From contig NZ_JASJOC010000005.1 of assembly GCF_030068615.1 (NCBI RefSeq), forward strand, positions 62,001-126,000: a stretch of 64,000 nucleotides of DNA. Reading direction: 5' to 3'. The stretch is from Halostagnicola sp. A-GB9-2 (GTDB lineage: Archaea > Halobacteriota > Halobacteria > Halobacteriales > Natrialbaceae). How positions within the stretch are numbered: the first letter of the stretch is position 1; each line of letters starts with the position of its first letter. This document shows positions 45,629 to 54,804 of this stretch, piece by piece. A program made the translations under genes and the position numbers. The notes beneath the pieces were generated by a model that had not been told where the DNA came from, searched no databases, and saw nothing but the letters and a program-made list of their open reading frames with translations.

Positions 45629-46467
45629 CGAGGTGGCAACGGATGATCCGGCGATTCGACCCCGTCGGTCGGCGGCTCGTTACGGCGGTCGTCTACGCGT
45701 TTCTCGCCTTCCTGACGATCCCGATCGTCTACACGTTCGTCGCCTCGTTCGCGTCTTCGGCCGACGGTGTTCTCCCGAGCGGATTCGCGACGCTCGAGAA
45801 CTGGCGCGTCGTCATGGGCTACGCGGATTACGGCGTCCAGACGACCGTCGGTCGATCGCTGCTTTTCAGCGCCGGGATCGCGACGGGCGGAACGGTAGTG
45901 AATCTCCTCGTCGGCGTTCCGATCGCGTACGCGCTGACCCGATACGAGTTCTTCGCCCGCGACTGGCTCAACGCGCTCGCGATCCTGCCGCTCGTCCCCG
46001 GGATCGTCCTGGGTATCGCGTTCCTTCGAGCCTACCCCGAAAACGCGAGTACGTCGTTCGGGCTCGTCGTCGGCTACGCACTGTTGAAGTCGCCGTACAT
46101 GGTTCTCACCGTCCAGAGCTCGTTCCAGTCGATGGACCTCCGACGGATCGAAGAGAGCGCGCGGTCGCTCGGCGCGTCCTGGCCGCGAACGTTCCTGACC
46201 GTGATCCTCCCGAACGCGAAAAACGGAATCGTCGCAGGGTCAATCATCACGTGGACGCTCGCCGCCGCCGAGTTCAACTTCACGTACATGGTATACTCGC
46301 AGGGTCCGCGCCCGTTCTCGCTGTTTTTGTTCGAGAACATCAACAACGCGCCGTTCTTGCAGTCCGCCGCGGCGATTTCGATCTACTTTCTCATCGTCGT
46401 GAGCGCCATCGTCGTGTTGCAGTTCCTCGGAAATCGCGGCTTTACCACCACTACGACCAACCCATGA
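45625..46467 (+). CDS. ABC importer permease 2 (PhnV/iron-type)
   Basis: The ATG at 45625 overlaps the preceding stop, giving 280 aa. Six helices are visible with the coupling loop RRIEESARSLGASWPRTFLT and the GIVAGSIITWTLAAAEFNFT segment. It is the partner of permease 1. Its stop overlaps the start of the small ORF at 46464 by ATGA. Confidence 0.9.
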   Translation: MTRWQRMIRRFDPVGRRLVTAVVYAFLAFLTIPIVYTFVASFASSADGVLPSGFATLENWRVVMGYADYGVQTTVGRSLLFSAGIATGGTVVNLLVGVPIAYALTRYEFFARDWLNALAILPLVPGIVLGIAFLRAYPENASTSFGLVVGYALLKSPYMVLTVQSSFQSMDLRRIEESARSLGASWPRTFLTVILPNAKNGIVAGSIITWTLAAAEFNFTYMVYSQGPRPFSLFLFENINNAPFLQSAAAISIYFLIVVSAIVVLQFLGNRGFTTTTTNP

Positions 46468-46703
46468 CCGACCGAACTAAGACGAATTCGATCGACGGCT
46501 CGAGAACCGAAACCGGAAGCGAACGGAAGAGTGGAAACGACCGAGAGATCAACGGTAGCGGAAAGGTCGATTCCACTCAATCCGATTCCGGCCGATCTGA
46601 TACGGTCCAAACCGATACCGGCCGAACGCTCCCCTTGACACTGGAAAACCCCGAGCGCGACGAAACGACCTCCTCGCCGTGGGCGGTGATTTTCTATGGC
46701 TGA
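46464..46703 (+). CDS. Coupled small ORF between permease and ATPase, 79 aa
   Basis: It starts MTDRTKTNSIDGSRTETGSE at an ATGA overlap with the permease stop and ends SSPWAVIFYG, where its last codons overlap the ATPase start by 8 bases. The N-terminal 50 residues are polar and disordered (Ser/Thr/Asp/Arg). The C-terminal 25 (TLPLTLENPERDETTSSPWA) look ordered. Overlap on both sides makes translation likely. No family was recognised. Confidence 0.55.
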   Translation: MTDRTKTNSIDGSRTETGSERKSGNDREINGSGKVDSTQSDSGRSDTVQTDTGRTLPLTLENPERDETTSSPWAVIFYG

Positions 46704-47715
46704 AGTCTGCCTCGAGGGGCTGACGAAGCGATTCGATACCGAACTCGCCGTCGACGGAATCGACCTCGCGATTCGAGACGGCGAAGTGCTCGGCGTGGTC
46801 GGCCCCTCTGGCTGTGGCAAGACGACGACGCTTCGGACCCTGGCCGGCTTCGAGACGCCGACCGAAGGACGGGTGCTGATCGACGACGAGGACGTCACGC
46901 ACGTTCCGCCCGAACGCCGAAACGTCGGCCTCGTCTTCCAGTCCTACGCGCTGTTCGACAACATGACCGTCCTCGAGAACGTCGCGTTCGGCCCGAAGAT
47001 GCAAGGAATTGGGAAGACCGAGCGTCGGGATCGGGCGCGAGAACTGCTTTCGATGCTCGATATCGACGCGTTAGCGGACCGTGCGCCAGAGACGCTCTCC
47101 GGCGGGCAACAACAGCGCGTCGGGTTGGCACGCGCGCTGGCGATCGAACCGGACGTTCTGTTGTTAGACGAACCGATGACCGGCCTCGACGCGTCGCTCA
47201 AGGAACGCCTCCGGACCGAGCTGAGCGGCTTGCTCGAGGAACTCGAGGTCACCGCATTGTACGTCACACACGATCAGGAGGAAGCGATGGTCATGTGCGA
47301 CCGGATCGCCGTTCTGAACGACGGTTCGCTCGAGCAGGTCGGCCGGCCGACGGAAATCTACGAACGGCCGGCGAATCGATTCGTCGCCGATTTCGTCGGC
47401 ACCTCGAACGTCCTTCCCGCGACCGTCGAGAACGGTCGACTCGACCTGGGATTCGCGACGTTCGAGTCCAACGGATTTTCCGAGACGACGGACGGCACGG
47501 CCGTCGTTCGTCCGGACGATCTGACCCTCGGAGCGGGACCGATCGAAGCGATCGTTCGAGATCGGTTTTATCTCGGCAACGGCGTGCGTATTCGCGCCGA
47601 ACTTCCCGACGGAGAGTCCGTGATCGTCGGTCTCGATCGAACCGCACGCGAGGTCACCGTTGGGGATCCAATCTCGCTCGATCTCGAGGTGGATCGGATC
47701 CACGTCCTCGAGTGA
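46696..47715 (+). CDS. ABC importer ATPase (FbpC/PotA/PhnT-type)
   Basis: Length 339 aa. Walker A is VVGPSGCGKTTTLRTLAGFE, the signature is [20 protein letters not shown], Walker B is LLLDEPMTGLDASL and the switch His is YVTHDQEEAMVMCDRIAV. A C-terminal TOBE domain starts at about residue 235 (VGTSNVLPATVENGRL). TOBE-bearing ATPases of this kind energise iron, polyamine or 2-aminoethylphosphonate import. It is the last gene of the operon and is followed by hairpins. Confidence 0.92.
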   Translation: MAEVCLEGLTKRFDTELAVDGIDLAIRDGEVLGVVGPSGCGKTTTLRTLAGFETPTEGRVLIDDEDVTHVPPERRNVGLVFQSYALFDNMTVLENVAFGPKMQGIGKTERRDRARELLSMLDIDALADRAPETLSGGQQQRVGLARALAIEPDVLLLDEPMTGLDASLKERLRTELSGLLEELEVTALYVTHDQEEAMVMCDRIAVLNDGSLEQVGRPTEIYERPANRFVADFVGTSNVLPATVENGRLDLGFATFESNGFSETTDGTAVVRPDDLTLGAGPIEAIVRDRFYLGNGVRIRAELPDGESVIVGLDRTAREVTVGDPISLDLEVDRIHVLE

Positions 47716-47745
47716 CACTCGAGAAGGCGCGCGAGCACGCCTTCT
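47707..47745. terminator. Two adjacent hairpins at the end of the ABC operon
   Basis: CTCGAGTG (47707-47714) pairs with CACTCGAG (47716-47723) across the stop codon. AGAAGGCG (47722-47729) pairs with CGCCTTCT (47738-47745). Alternating hairpins at an operon end suggest transcription termination or mRNA 3'-end protection. Confidence 0.5.
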
Positions 47746-47884
47746 GCTCACCCTTTGACAGCTCGAAGTACTGTCCCGGTCGGTCCTATTCTGTATTCCC
47801 CCCGCTTGGTCTGGAACTAATGGACGTATCGTGACGGGACAGTCGATAGCCACATTTATGATTGAGCATATATTCATATGAACT

Positions 47885-48307
47885 ATGATCCAGCCGATTA
47901 CCGATCGATCGAGCCAGATCGAGCGATTGAGTAGTACCAGCGTGCGGCAAAGAGAGAAATCAACGCACTTTGGTGCATTGGGCAACCGAACCGGGAACTC
48001 TGACCTCGTCTTTCTCGAGGGAGTACTCCCAGGGACTGACGCTAGTACATTGAACGATCTTTCAATCGAAGAGCAGACTTCGAACTGCTTTGAGAAACTC
48101 GAGGCGGTCCTCGCCGCACGGGGACTGGAGTTGAGCGATGTGCTGAAACTGACCGTTCACTTGACTGATCCAGCGAACCGGGATGCGGTTGACGACGTGT
48201 ATAGCGACCGGTTCGATGGCGAGTATCCACCCCGGACGACGATTGGCGTTTGTTCGCTTCCGGCCGATGCGTCCGTGCAGTTTGACGTCATCGCCGCGGA
48301 GGAATAA
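47885..48307 (+). CDS. RidA (YjgF) family protein
   Basis: Length 140 aa. RidA features are LGNRTGNSDLVFLEGVLPGT, LEAVLAARGLELSDVLKLTV and the ending PPRTTIGVCSLPADASVQFD, with the conserved Arg that binds the carboxylate and an acidic residue at the C-terminus. RidA hydrolyses reactive enamine/imine intermediates such as 2-aminoacrylate. It ends two bases before the arsenite-transporter gene, so the two are probably co-transcribed. A TATA element (catatattcatatg, about 47866-47880) precedes it. Confidence 0.87.
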   Translation: MIQPITDRSSQIERLSSTSVRQREKSTHFGALGNRTGNSDLVFLEGVLPGTDASTLNDLSIEEQTSNCFEKLEAVLAARGLELSDVLKLTVHLTDPANRDAVDDVYSDRFDGEYPPRTTIGVCSLPADASVQFDVIAAEE

Positions 48308-48309
48308 CG

Positions 48310-49485
48310 ATGAGCGAGCACGAGCACGGACCAGACTGCGGCTGTCCGGACTGCGGTGATCCGCGGTCGATGGACGTTCTCGACAAGTATCTCACCGTCT
48401 GGATTTTCCTTGCGATGGGGATCGGGGTCGGTATCGGGGTTGTCGCCCCCGGTGTGGTTGAGCCGATTCAGGACTACTACCTCGTCGAAATCGGGTTGAT
48501 TGCGATGATGTACCCGCCGCTGGCGAAGGTCAACTACGGACGGTTACCGCGGGTATTCAGCGCGTGGCGGGTCCTTAGCCTCAGTCTCATTCAGAACTGG
48601 CTCATCGGGCCGACGCTGATGTTCATTCTGGCGGTAGTCTTCTTCAGCGGGCTCGTCCCGCCGTTCCCGGCTCATCCCGAGTATTTCCTCGGCCTGATCT
48701 TCATCGGTATGGCACGCTGTATCGCGATGGTGCTGGTCTGGAACGACCTCGCCGACGGCTCGAGCGAGTACGCGGCCGGACTGGTCGCATTTAACAGCGT
48801 CTTTCAGATCCTTACCTACGGGGTGTATATCTGGTTTTTCGCACTGTTCCTGCCGCCGCTTTTGGGGATGGATGCCCTGGTCGCGGGTATCGGCACGTTC
48901 GACATCACGATCGAGCAGGTATTCTGGGCGATCGCGATTTTCCTCGGCATTCCGTTTGCGGGGGGTATTCTCACCCGCTTCGGTGGCGTCCGATCCAAAG
49001 GGACGGAGTGGTACGACGAGCAGTTCGTTCCGATGATCAGTCCTGTGACGCTCCTCTCGCTGTTGTTTACGGTGATCGTGATGTTCGCCACGCAGGGTGA
49101 CGCCATCATCGCTCAGCCGACCGACGTGCTGTGGATCGCGGTCCCGCTGACGGTCTACTTCGTCATCATGTTCCTCGTGAGCTTCGCGATGGGGCGGGGA
49201 ATCGGGGCGGACTACTCGACGACGACCGCGATCGGGTTTACCGCCGCCTCGAACAACTTCGAACTCGCCATCGCCGTTGCGGTCGCCGTCTTCGGCGTTG
49301 GCTCCGGCGTTGCGTTCGCGACCGTCGTCGGGCCGCTGATCGAGGTCCCGGTCCTGCTGGCGCTCGTCAACGTTGCTATCTATTTCCAGCACAAATTCGA
49401 CTGGGCTGGGTACGAAACCGGCCGACTCGAGACCACGAAATCCACAGACGAGGACCTGACCCCTTCAAAGGCAAACGACGACTAA
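48310..49485 (+). CDS. acr3: ACR3-type arsenite efflux transporter with Cys/His-rich N-terminus
   Basis: Length 391 aa with ten hydrophobic segments. The ACR3 hallmark FIGMARCIAMVLVWNDLADG holds the conserved Cys that binds arsenite, followed by GLVAFNSVFQILTYGVY. It pumps As(III) out with the membrane potential. The N-terminus MSEHEHGPDCGCPDCGDP adds a metal-binding-like HxH/CxC/CxxC segment not needed for the basic fold. It shares an operon with RidA. Near two Pst systems, which also take up arsenate, an efflux pump makes sense. Confidence 0.92.
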   Translation: MSEHEHGPDCGCPDCGDPRSMDVLDKYLTVWIFLAMGIGVGIGVVAPGVVEPIQDYYLVEIGLIAMMYPPLAKVNYGRLPRVFSAWRVLSLSLIQNWLIGPTLMFILAVVFFSGLVPPFPAHPEYFLGLIFIGMARCIAMVLVWNDLADGSSEYAAGLVAFNSVFQILTYGVYIWFFALFLPPLLGMDALVAGIGTFDITIEQVFWAIAIFLGIPFAGGILTRFGGVRSKGTEWYDEQFVPMISPVTLLSLLFTVIVMFATQGDAIIAQPTDVLWIAVPLTVYFVIMFLVSFAMGRGIGADYSTTTAIGFTAASNNFELAIAVAVAVFGVGSGVAFATVVGPLIEVPVLLALVNVAIYFQHKFDWAGYETGRLETTKSTDEDLTPSKANDD

Positions 49486-49660
49486 CCACCTATGCCGATC
49501 ATCATACCGCTGGTCCCGACCGACGGGAACGGTCCAACAGCGTTGCAAGTATGAGAACTAAGGACGCCATCGTAGTCGCCTGTTCTGCACTACGATCTAT
49601 GATCTCGATCGAATCCGGATCAAACCGTCAATCGATACTTTGCGGAACGATCGCCACACC

Positions 49661-49912
49661 ATGACCGAACTCGGTTACAAGCTCATCTGTGAGGAACACG
49701 GCCCGAACGATCTCGTCGAGTACGCGACGCTTGCCGATCAATCGGCGTTCGATTACGCCGTGATCTTCGATCACTTCCATCCCTGGGCGTCGACACAGGG
49801 CGAGAGCCCGCTCGTCTGGAACGTGATCGTCGCGATTTGTTCGGACCGATACAGCTACGAAAGTCCCAAAAAAGCACACACCAACCCGCGAGTTTCCTCT
49901 GTGGGCCGGTAG
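49661..49912 (+). pseudogene. N-terminal fragment of an F420-dependent LLM-class oxidoreductase
   Basis: From an ATG at 49661 it reads MTELGYKLICEEHGPNDLVE and FDHFHPWASTQGESPLVWNV, the start of luciferase-like F420-dependent oxidoreductases. After VIVAICSDRY the match is lost and the frame ends at 49912. The full family length is about 320 residues, so this is a truncated relic. Confidence 0.65.
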
Positions 49913-49957
49913 CCGAACCTCGACTGAGGACTCCTCCTTTTTAACGTGGCGAGAACG

Positions 49958-50254
49958 TCAAGACTCGGGATCGACGTGCTGTCGGAGTAACGCGCTCGTG
50001 ATCGTACTCTTTCGGTGGCTACTCAGCAGGTGTTCGTAGACGTCCGTTCGAGTTTCGTCGTCGAACGCACAAACCGGGCAGGAGTATTCGGACTGGCCTT
50101 CTTGACGGGATTTCGATCCGGTATTCGGGCCCGGCGAACTCGCTCGGCCGGACGTGCGTCGGCGCGGGCGGCCGTGATTTTCAGATCGGACGCGAGAGCG
50201 GTTCTCCGGAGCAGTGGTTCGGACGGACGCGTGATCGGACGTGTTGGGGGTCAT
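49958..50254 (-). CDS. Small zinc-finger-type protein, 98 aa
   Basis: The ATG at 50254 (MTPNTSDHASVRTTAPENRS) gives 98 aa. The longer frame to 50335 is also possible. The C-terminal module SCPVCAFDDETRTDVYEHLL, followed by SSHRK, has a CxxC pair and two His residues spaced like a C2H2 finger. The N-terminal half is basic and disordered (RRRTSGR). It might bind nucleic acid. No neighbour points to a function. Confidence 0.6.
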   Translation of the reverse strand: MTPNTSDHASVRTTAPENRSRVRSENHGRPRRRTSGRASSPGPNTGSKSRQEGQSEYSCPVCAFDDETRTDVYEHLLSSHRKSTITSALLRQHVDPES

Positions 50255-50541
50255 CTGGTAGAGACCACCACGACCCGCCACAAGGTCCTTTCTAGGAGTC
50301 GTGTACGGCGGTGTATAGGGATCCGTACCGCTCAATACTGTTCGGTCTGTCTCCGCTCAAATCAGTGTTCGGCCCTCGGCTATGATAGCGCTATACCGAA
50401 TGATAGACGTAATATAAATGATGTTTTAGCTCGCCGTCATACCGGCAGTATGGCTCGACGATTTCGCGACCGTAGCGTCGAATCGACCCGGCGGACGCGA
50501 TACCCCGACCGGAACCACCCGTCCCGACGGAGAGCGTGGCA

Positions 50542-51528
50542 ATGACGGGGCCAACCGATGCCCTCGCCGATGTCGGCGACCGCGTCCTATTCGCCAGACT
50601 CGAGCGGCCGAAAACGGCAGATCTCACACGAATCGCGATCGTGGGAGATCCACACGTCGCGACCCGGTCTCGGGGAACCCATCGGGTCTTTCATCGCACC
50701 GAACAGCGGCTCCGGGCGGTGATCGACGACGTCAACCAGCGCGACGTGGATCTGGTGGTCGTTCCCGGTGATCTCACGAAAGACGGCGAGCCCTGGAATT
50801 ACGACCGGGTCGACGCCCTGTTGGACGAACTCGTTGCGCCGTTTCTCGCGACCCCGGGAAACCACGACCTTCGAACTCGGGGGGACGAACACGATTGCCC
50901 GTCCGCGGCGGCGTTCGCGGATCGGTACGCGTCGGGATCGTTGCCGGTCCGTCACCGACTCGGCGAGATCGAACTCTTCGTGGTGAACAGTTCGGCGGGG
51001 TCGGACGGACCGTACGCCGACACCCACCGCGGATGCGTCTCCGAACGACAACTCGAGTGGCTCGGTGCGGAGCTCGCGGGTGCAACGACACCAGTGGTCG
51101 TCTCGCATCACAATCCGTTTCCTATCGTGAGCGAGCCGCTCTGTACCGTTGGTCCGTGGGAAACCTTTACGATTCGCGACCGACATCGGCTCCACTCGGT
51201 CCTCGAGAACCACAGCGTTTCGCTGGTCGTCGCCGGTCATCACCACTTGCCGTCGCTGGTCAAACGCGGTGGGATTCGCCAGCTCATCGCGCCCGCTACC
51301 GCATCGTATCCGCAAGCGTACTGTTTGCTCGAGGTCGACGAGACTGGAACGAACGTCTGGTTGGTCTCTCACGCGAGCGAGTCCGGCCGCGACGAAGCTT
51401 ACGAGTTAGCGGCGGACGGACCGGCGTTCCGGCGGTCGCTTCTCGGCATCACGGAGAGCATGCTCGACGACCTTCCGGTTCTGTACGAACCGCCCCGCGT
51501 CGACGGCGAACCACTGATCGGAGAATAG
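50542..51528 (+). CDS. Calcineurin-like metallophosphoesterase
   Basis: The ATG at 50542 gives 328 aa. A GTG at 50536 is possible. All metal-site motifs are present: IAIVGDPHVA (D-x-H), VVVPGDLTKDG (GD), LATPGNHDLR (GNHD), VVVSHHNP (H) and LVVAGHHHLP (GHxH). The family hydrolyses phosphomono- or diesters, often nucleotides such as cAMP or UDP-sugar. It ends close to and convergent with the polyphosphate kinase gene, so a role in phosphate metabolism is likely. The substrate is undetermined. Confidence 0.9.
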   Translation: MTGPTDALADVGDRVLFARLERPKTADLTRIAIVGDPHVATRSRGTHRVFHRTEQRLRAVIDDVNQRDVDLVVVPGDLTKDGEPWNYDRVDALLDELVAPFLATPGNHDLRTRGDEHDCPSAAAFADRYASGSLPVRHRLGEIELFVVNSSAGSDGPYADTHRGCVSERQLEWLGAELAGATTPVVVSHHNPFPIVSEPLCTVGPWETFTIRDRHRLHSVLENHSVSLVVAGHHHLPSLVKRGGIRQLIAPATASYPQAYCLLEVDETGTNVWLVSHASESGRDEAYELAADGPAFRRSLLGITESMLDDLPVLYEPPRVDGEPLIGE

Positions 51529-51570
51529 CCGGTGCCGAATCGACGCGGACCGTGACGACACCGGGACGTC

Positions 51571-53817
51571 TCAGATACCCGGATTTTCGTTTCGAGCGGC
51601 CCGCATGAAGGTCTCGTGAGCATCGTGGGTCGAGTCGTCGCCCGACGCACGAACGCGTTCGTACGTTCCGTCCGGCTGCATCACCCACCTGTTTCGAGTA
51701 TCGTTCAGCACCGTTTCGAGCACCCCCTCGAGCGAAGATTGGAGGCGCGGATCGTCGATCGGCACGACCGCTTCGACGCGGCTGTCGAGATTTCGGGTCA
51801 TCCAGTCGGCGGACCCGATGAAGTACCGCTCGTCACCGCCGGATCGGAAGTAAAACACTCGGGAATGCTCGAGAAAGCGTCCGACGACGCTGTGAACGTC
51901 AACCGTCTCGCTGACATCCTCAAGACCTGGCCGAAGCCGACAAATGTCACGGACGATCAGATCAATATCGACCCCGGCCATCGACGCCCGGTAGAGTTCT
52001 CGGATGAGATCCTGGTCCTCTAATCGATTCATTTTGGCGACGATGCGGGCTTCGTTACCGTTCAGCGCCTCCTGCGTTTCTGCCCGGATAAGGGTTCGAA
52101 ACCGTTCGCGCATGTTTCCGGGAGCGACGAGCAACTTCCGGTACGTTCGCGGTCTCGAGTGGCCGGTGAAGTAGTTGAACAGTTTCACCAAATCATGTCC
52201 GATGTCTCGATCGGCGGTAAAGAGTCCGAGATCCTCGTAGTGCTTGGCGGTTTCGGAGTGATAGTTCCCGGTTCCGATGTGCGAGTAGAGTCGGACTCCG
52301 TCCGGTTCCTCGCGAACCACGAGCGATGTCTTCGTGTGGGTCTTGTAGCCGATCGTTCCGTATGCGACGTGAATCCCCTCTTCTTCGAGTTTCTTCGCCC
52401 ACTCGAGGTTGTTTTCTTCGTCGAACCTGGCTTTGAGTTCGACCATCACTGCGACCTGCTTTCCGTTTCGCGCGGCTTCGAGGAGACTTTCGATCACCCG
52501 CGAATCACTCGCCGTCCGATATATCGCCGCCTTGATCGCGAGCACGTCCGGATCGTTTGCTGCGTACTCGAGGAACCGTTGAACGGTCCCTTCGAACGAG
52601 TGGTACGGATGGTGTACGAGCACGTCTTCTTCCTGAATGATGTCGAAGACGTTCCGTCCATCCGCTCGATCGCTCAACCGCGGGTGCGGCTGTGGGTTCC
52701 ATTCGGGAACCGAGAGATCGTCCCGTTCGATCGCCGTTAGTTCTTCGAAATCCCGATAATCGAGCGGCCCGTTCAGCCGAAAGACCTCTCGGTCGTCGAG
52801 TTCGAGTTCGTGAGCAAGAATCTCGAGAACCGCATCCGGCGCATCCCGTTCGATTTCGAGTCGGACGGCGGTGGCAAACCGCCGTTCCTCGAGGACCTCC
52901 TCGATCATTTCGATCAGATCTTCGGCCACCTCCTCGTTTCGGCCGACTTCGGCGTTTCGCGTGACGCGAAAGAGCGTCGTGTCGATCACGTCAACGTCCG
53001 GAAAGAGAAGATCGAGGTTCGCTCGAACCACGTCCTCGAGCAGGACGTACCGATCGTCGGATCCGTTCCCGATTTGAACGAACCTGACCTGATTTCGGGG
53101 AATTTTCACCCGTGAAAACGTCGGTTCGCCGTTGGACTCTTCCGCAGTGAGAACGGCCAGCGAGAGACTTTGGTTAGAAATAAACGGAAACGGATGTGCT
53201 GGGTCGAACGTGAGTGGAGTCAGTGTAGGAAGCACCGAACTCTCGAAATATTCGCGGAGTCGTCCGCATTCACGGTCGGTTAGATCGTCGTATTCGAGGA
53301 GCTGTATTCCTTCGTCCGAAAGCGCGGGGCGGATCTCCTCTCGGTAACAGCGACACTGTCGATCGAACAGCGATCCGATCGTTTCGAGAACTGCCTCCCA
53401 CTGCTCTTGCGGTGTCCGACCGTCTGCGGTTTCGTCGGAGACGCCGGCTGCGATCTGCTGTTTCAGTCCGCCGACACGCTTGCGAAAGAATTCGTCCATA
53501 TTCCTCGTGAAAATCGAGAGAAATTTCACTCGCTCCAGGAGCGGATTTCCGTCGTCGCACGCCTCGGCGAGTACCCGACGTTGAAAGCCGAGTTCGCTCA
53601 GTTCTCGATTAAGGTAGTACGTTGATCTCGAAAGGTCGATCTCTGAGTCACCGTTCGAGTCGCTCGAACGCGGTAGTCTCGTCTCCTTCCCGGCGGTGAG
53701 ATTCCCGTCCAAAGCCTCCAGTGTCGATCGAAACTCGAGATCCGGGAAGTCGTCGATAACAGGCGTTTCGCCGGTCGATTCGTCGTCCTCCGTGTCTGCT
53801 GTTTTCTGGTTATCCAT
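51571..53817 (-). CDS. ppk: Polyphosphate kinase
   Basis: Length 748 aa, normal for Ppk1. It makes or breaks polyphosphate with ATP. Family motifs are STYYLNRELSELGFQRRVLA, PLLERVKFLSIFTRNMDEFF, the catalytic His region YKTHTKTSLVVREEPDGVRL and YSHIGTGNYHSETAKHYEDL. The C-terminal phospholipase-D-like half closes with YFRSGGDERYFIGSADWMTR. Its start overlaps the phosphatase gene upstream by 8 bases, so the two form an operon. It probably stores phosphate taken up by the nearby Pst systems. Confidence 0.95.
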   Translation of the reverse strand: MDNQKTADTEDDESTGETPVIDDFPDLEFRSTLEALDGNLTAGKETRLPRSSDSNGDSEIDLSRSTYYLNRELSELGFQRRVLAEACDDGNPLLERVKFLSIFTRNMDEFFRKRVGGLKQQIAAGVSDETADGRTPQEQWEAVLETIGSLFDRQCRCYREEIRPALSDEGIQLLEYDDLTDRECGRLREYFESSVLPTLTPLTFDPAHPFPFISNQSLSLAVLTAEESNGEPTFSRVKIPRNQVRFVQIGNGSDDRYVLLEDVVRANLDLLFPDVDVIDTTLFRVTRNAEVGRNEEVAEDLIEMIEEVLEERRFATAVRLEIERDAPDAVLEILAHELELDDREVFRLNGPLDYRDFEELTAIERDDLSVPEWNPQPHPRLSDRADGRNVFDIIQEEDVLVHHPYHSFEGTVQRFLEYAANDPDVLAIKAAIYRTASDSRVIESLLEAARNGKQVAVMVELKARFDEENNLEWAKKLEEEGIHVAYGTIGYKTHTKTSLVVREEPDGVRLYSHIGTGNYHSETAKHYEDLGLFTADRDIGHDLVKLFNYFTGHSRPRTYRKLLVAPGNMRERFRTLIRAETQEALNGNEARIVAKMNRLEDQDLIRELYRASMAGVDIDLIVRDICRLRPGLEDVSETVDVHSVVGRFLEHSRVFYFRSGGDERYFIGSADWMTRNLDSRVEAVVPIDDPRLQSSLEGVLETVLNDTRNRWVMQPDGTYERVRASGDDSTHDAHETFMRAARNENPGI

Positions 53818-54523
53818 TGTGGTTCACTCCCAACCGATCGTCCGTAGCAACGATTTTGTCGTCGGATCGGTCGACATGGCCGTTCGAATCGACGCTCACG
53901 AACCGCTGACGACTGATATCGTAGGCTGTGAGAGTGCCACCGTAAACGCAACCGGTATCGAGACCCACCGCCCATTCGGACTCGAAGGGCCGATCGAGAA
54001 CCGTGTGTCCAAAAAACACCCGCGGTGGGCCGTTGTAATCGCCGAACCAGAACGGCCCGTCGTACCCGTCCCCGTCGGGCGCCCGCATAGTCTGGACGTC
54101 TGCAACTGAATGTTCGGCTATTGTTCGGCCCGGGTCGAGGCCGCCGTGAACGACGAGACCGCCGTCCCAGCGTATCGCGACCGGGAACGATTCCATAATC
54201 TCGTACGCCGTCGATCCGAAACCCGGAAGGGATGCGTCTCCGTCGATAAGCTTCTGTTCGTTGTTTCCACGGACGGAGAGTAACTGTGGCGACTCGTGGA
54301 TTCGGTCGACGACTGCTCTACTTTCCGGCCCCTTCCGAACCAAATCTCCAACGAAAAGCACAAGATCTTCGTTGGTGATCTCGAGGGTCGAAAGTAACGT
54401 CTCGAGCGCATCGAGACAGCCGTGGACATCGCCGACGACGTACACATCGTCGTGTTTTTCGATCACGATTTCACGGTGGTCGAACGGTATCGCGGTATCG
54501 AAGGACCCGTCAGTGCGTATCAC
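53810..54523 (-). CDS. PPP-family metallophosphatase
   Basis: Length 237 aa from a GTG at 54523. PPP motifs are YVVGDVHGCLDALE (GDxHG), LFVGDLVRKGPESR (GDxVxxG), SVRGNNEQKL (GNxE, with Asn in place of the usual His), VVHGGLDPG (HGG) and FFGHTVLDRP (GHT). The family includes PrpE/ApaH-type dinucleoside tetraphosphatases and Ser/Thr phosphatases. The Asn in GNNE may alter catalysis. It overlaps ppk and is probably co-translated, so a role in polyphosphate or nucleotide-phosphate turnover is likely. Confidence 0.87.
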   Translation of the reverse strand: MIRTDGSFDTAIPFDHREIVIEKHDDVYVVGDVHGCLDALETLLSTLEITNEDLVLFVGDLVRKGPESRAVVDRIHESPQLLSVRGNNEQKLIDGDASLPGFGSTAYEIMESFPVAIRWDGGLVVHGGLDPGRTIAEHSVADVQTMRAPDGDGYDGPFWFGDYNGPPRVFFGHTVLDRPFESEWAVGLDTGCVYGGTLTAYDISRQRFVSVDSNGHVDRSDDKIVATDDRLGVNHNG

Positions 54524-54804
54524 GTATTGTTCGTCTGTTCGTTCGGTAAATCAATGATAAACAGTTTATATGTTCTCGACGTATCGCTATGTAGATCGCT
54601 ATAGGTGCTTTTGATTGGAGCGTTCGGTTATCGATTCGACGCTGAGAATGTCCTGGATCTGATAGCTCTACGCACTTATTCGAGGCCGATGTCGTCGCGT
54701 ACGTACCGGTATTGCCGGGACAGTCGGGAAATCCAACTGTTCGAACCTGACCGACGGAGCTATCGACGGAACGCTTATTTGAAAGAACGCACAAGTTTTC
54801 GTCC

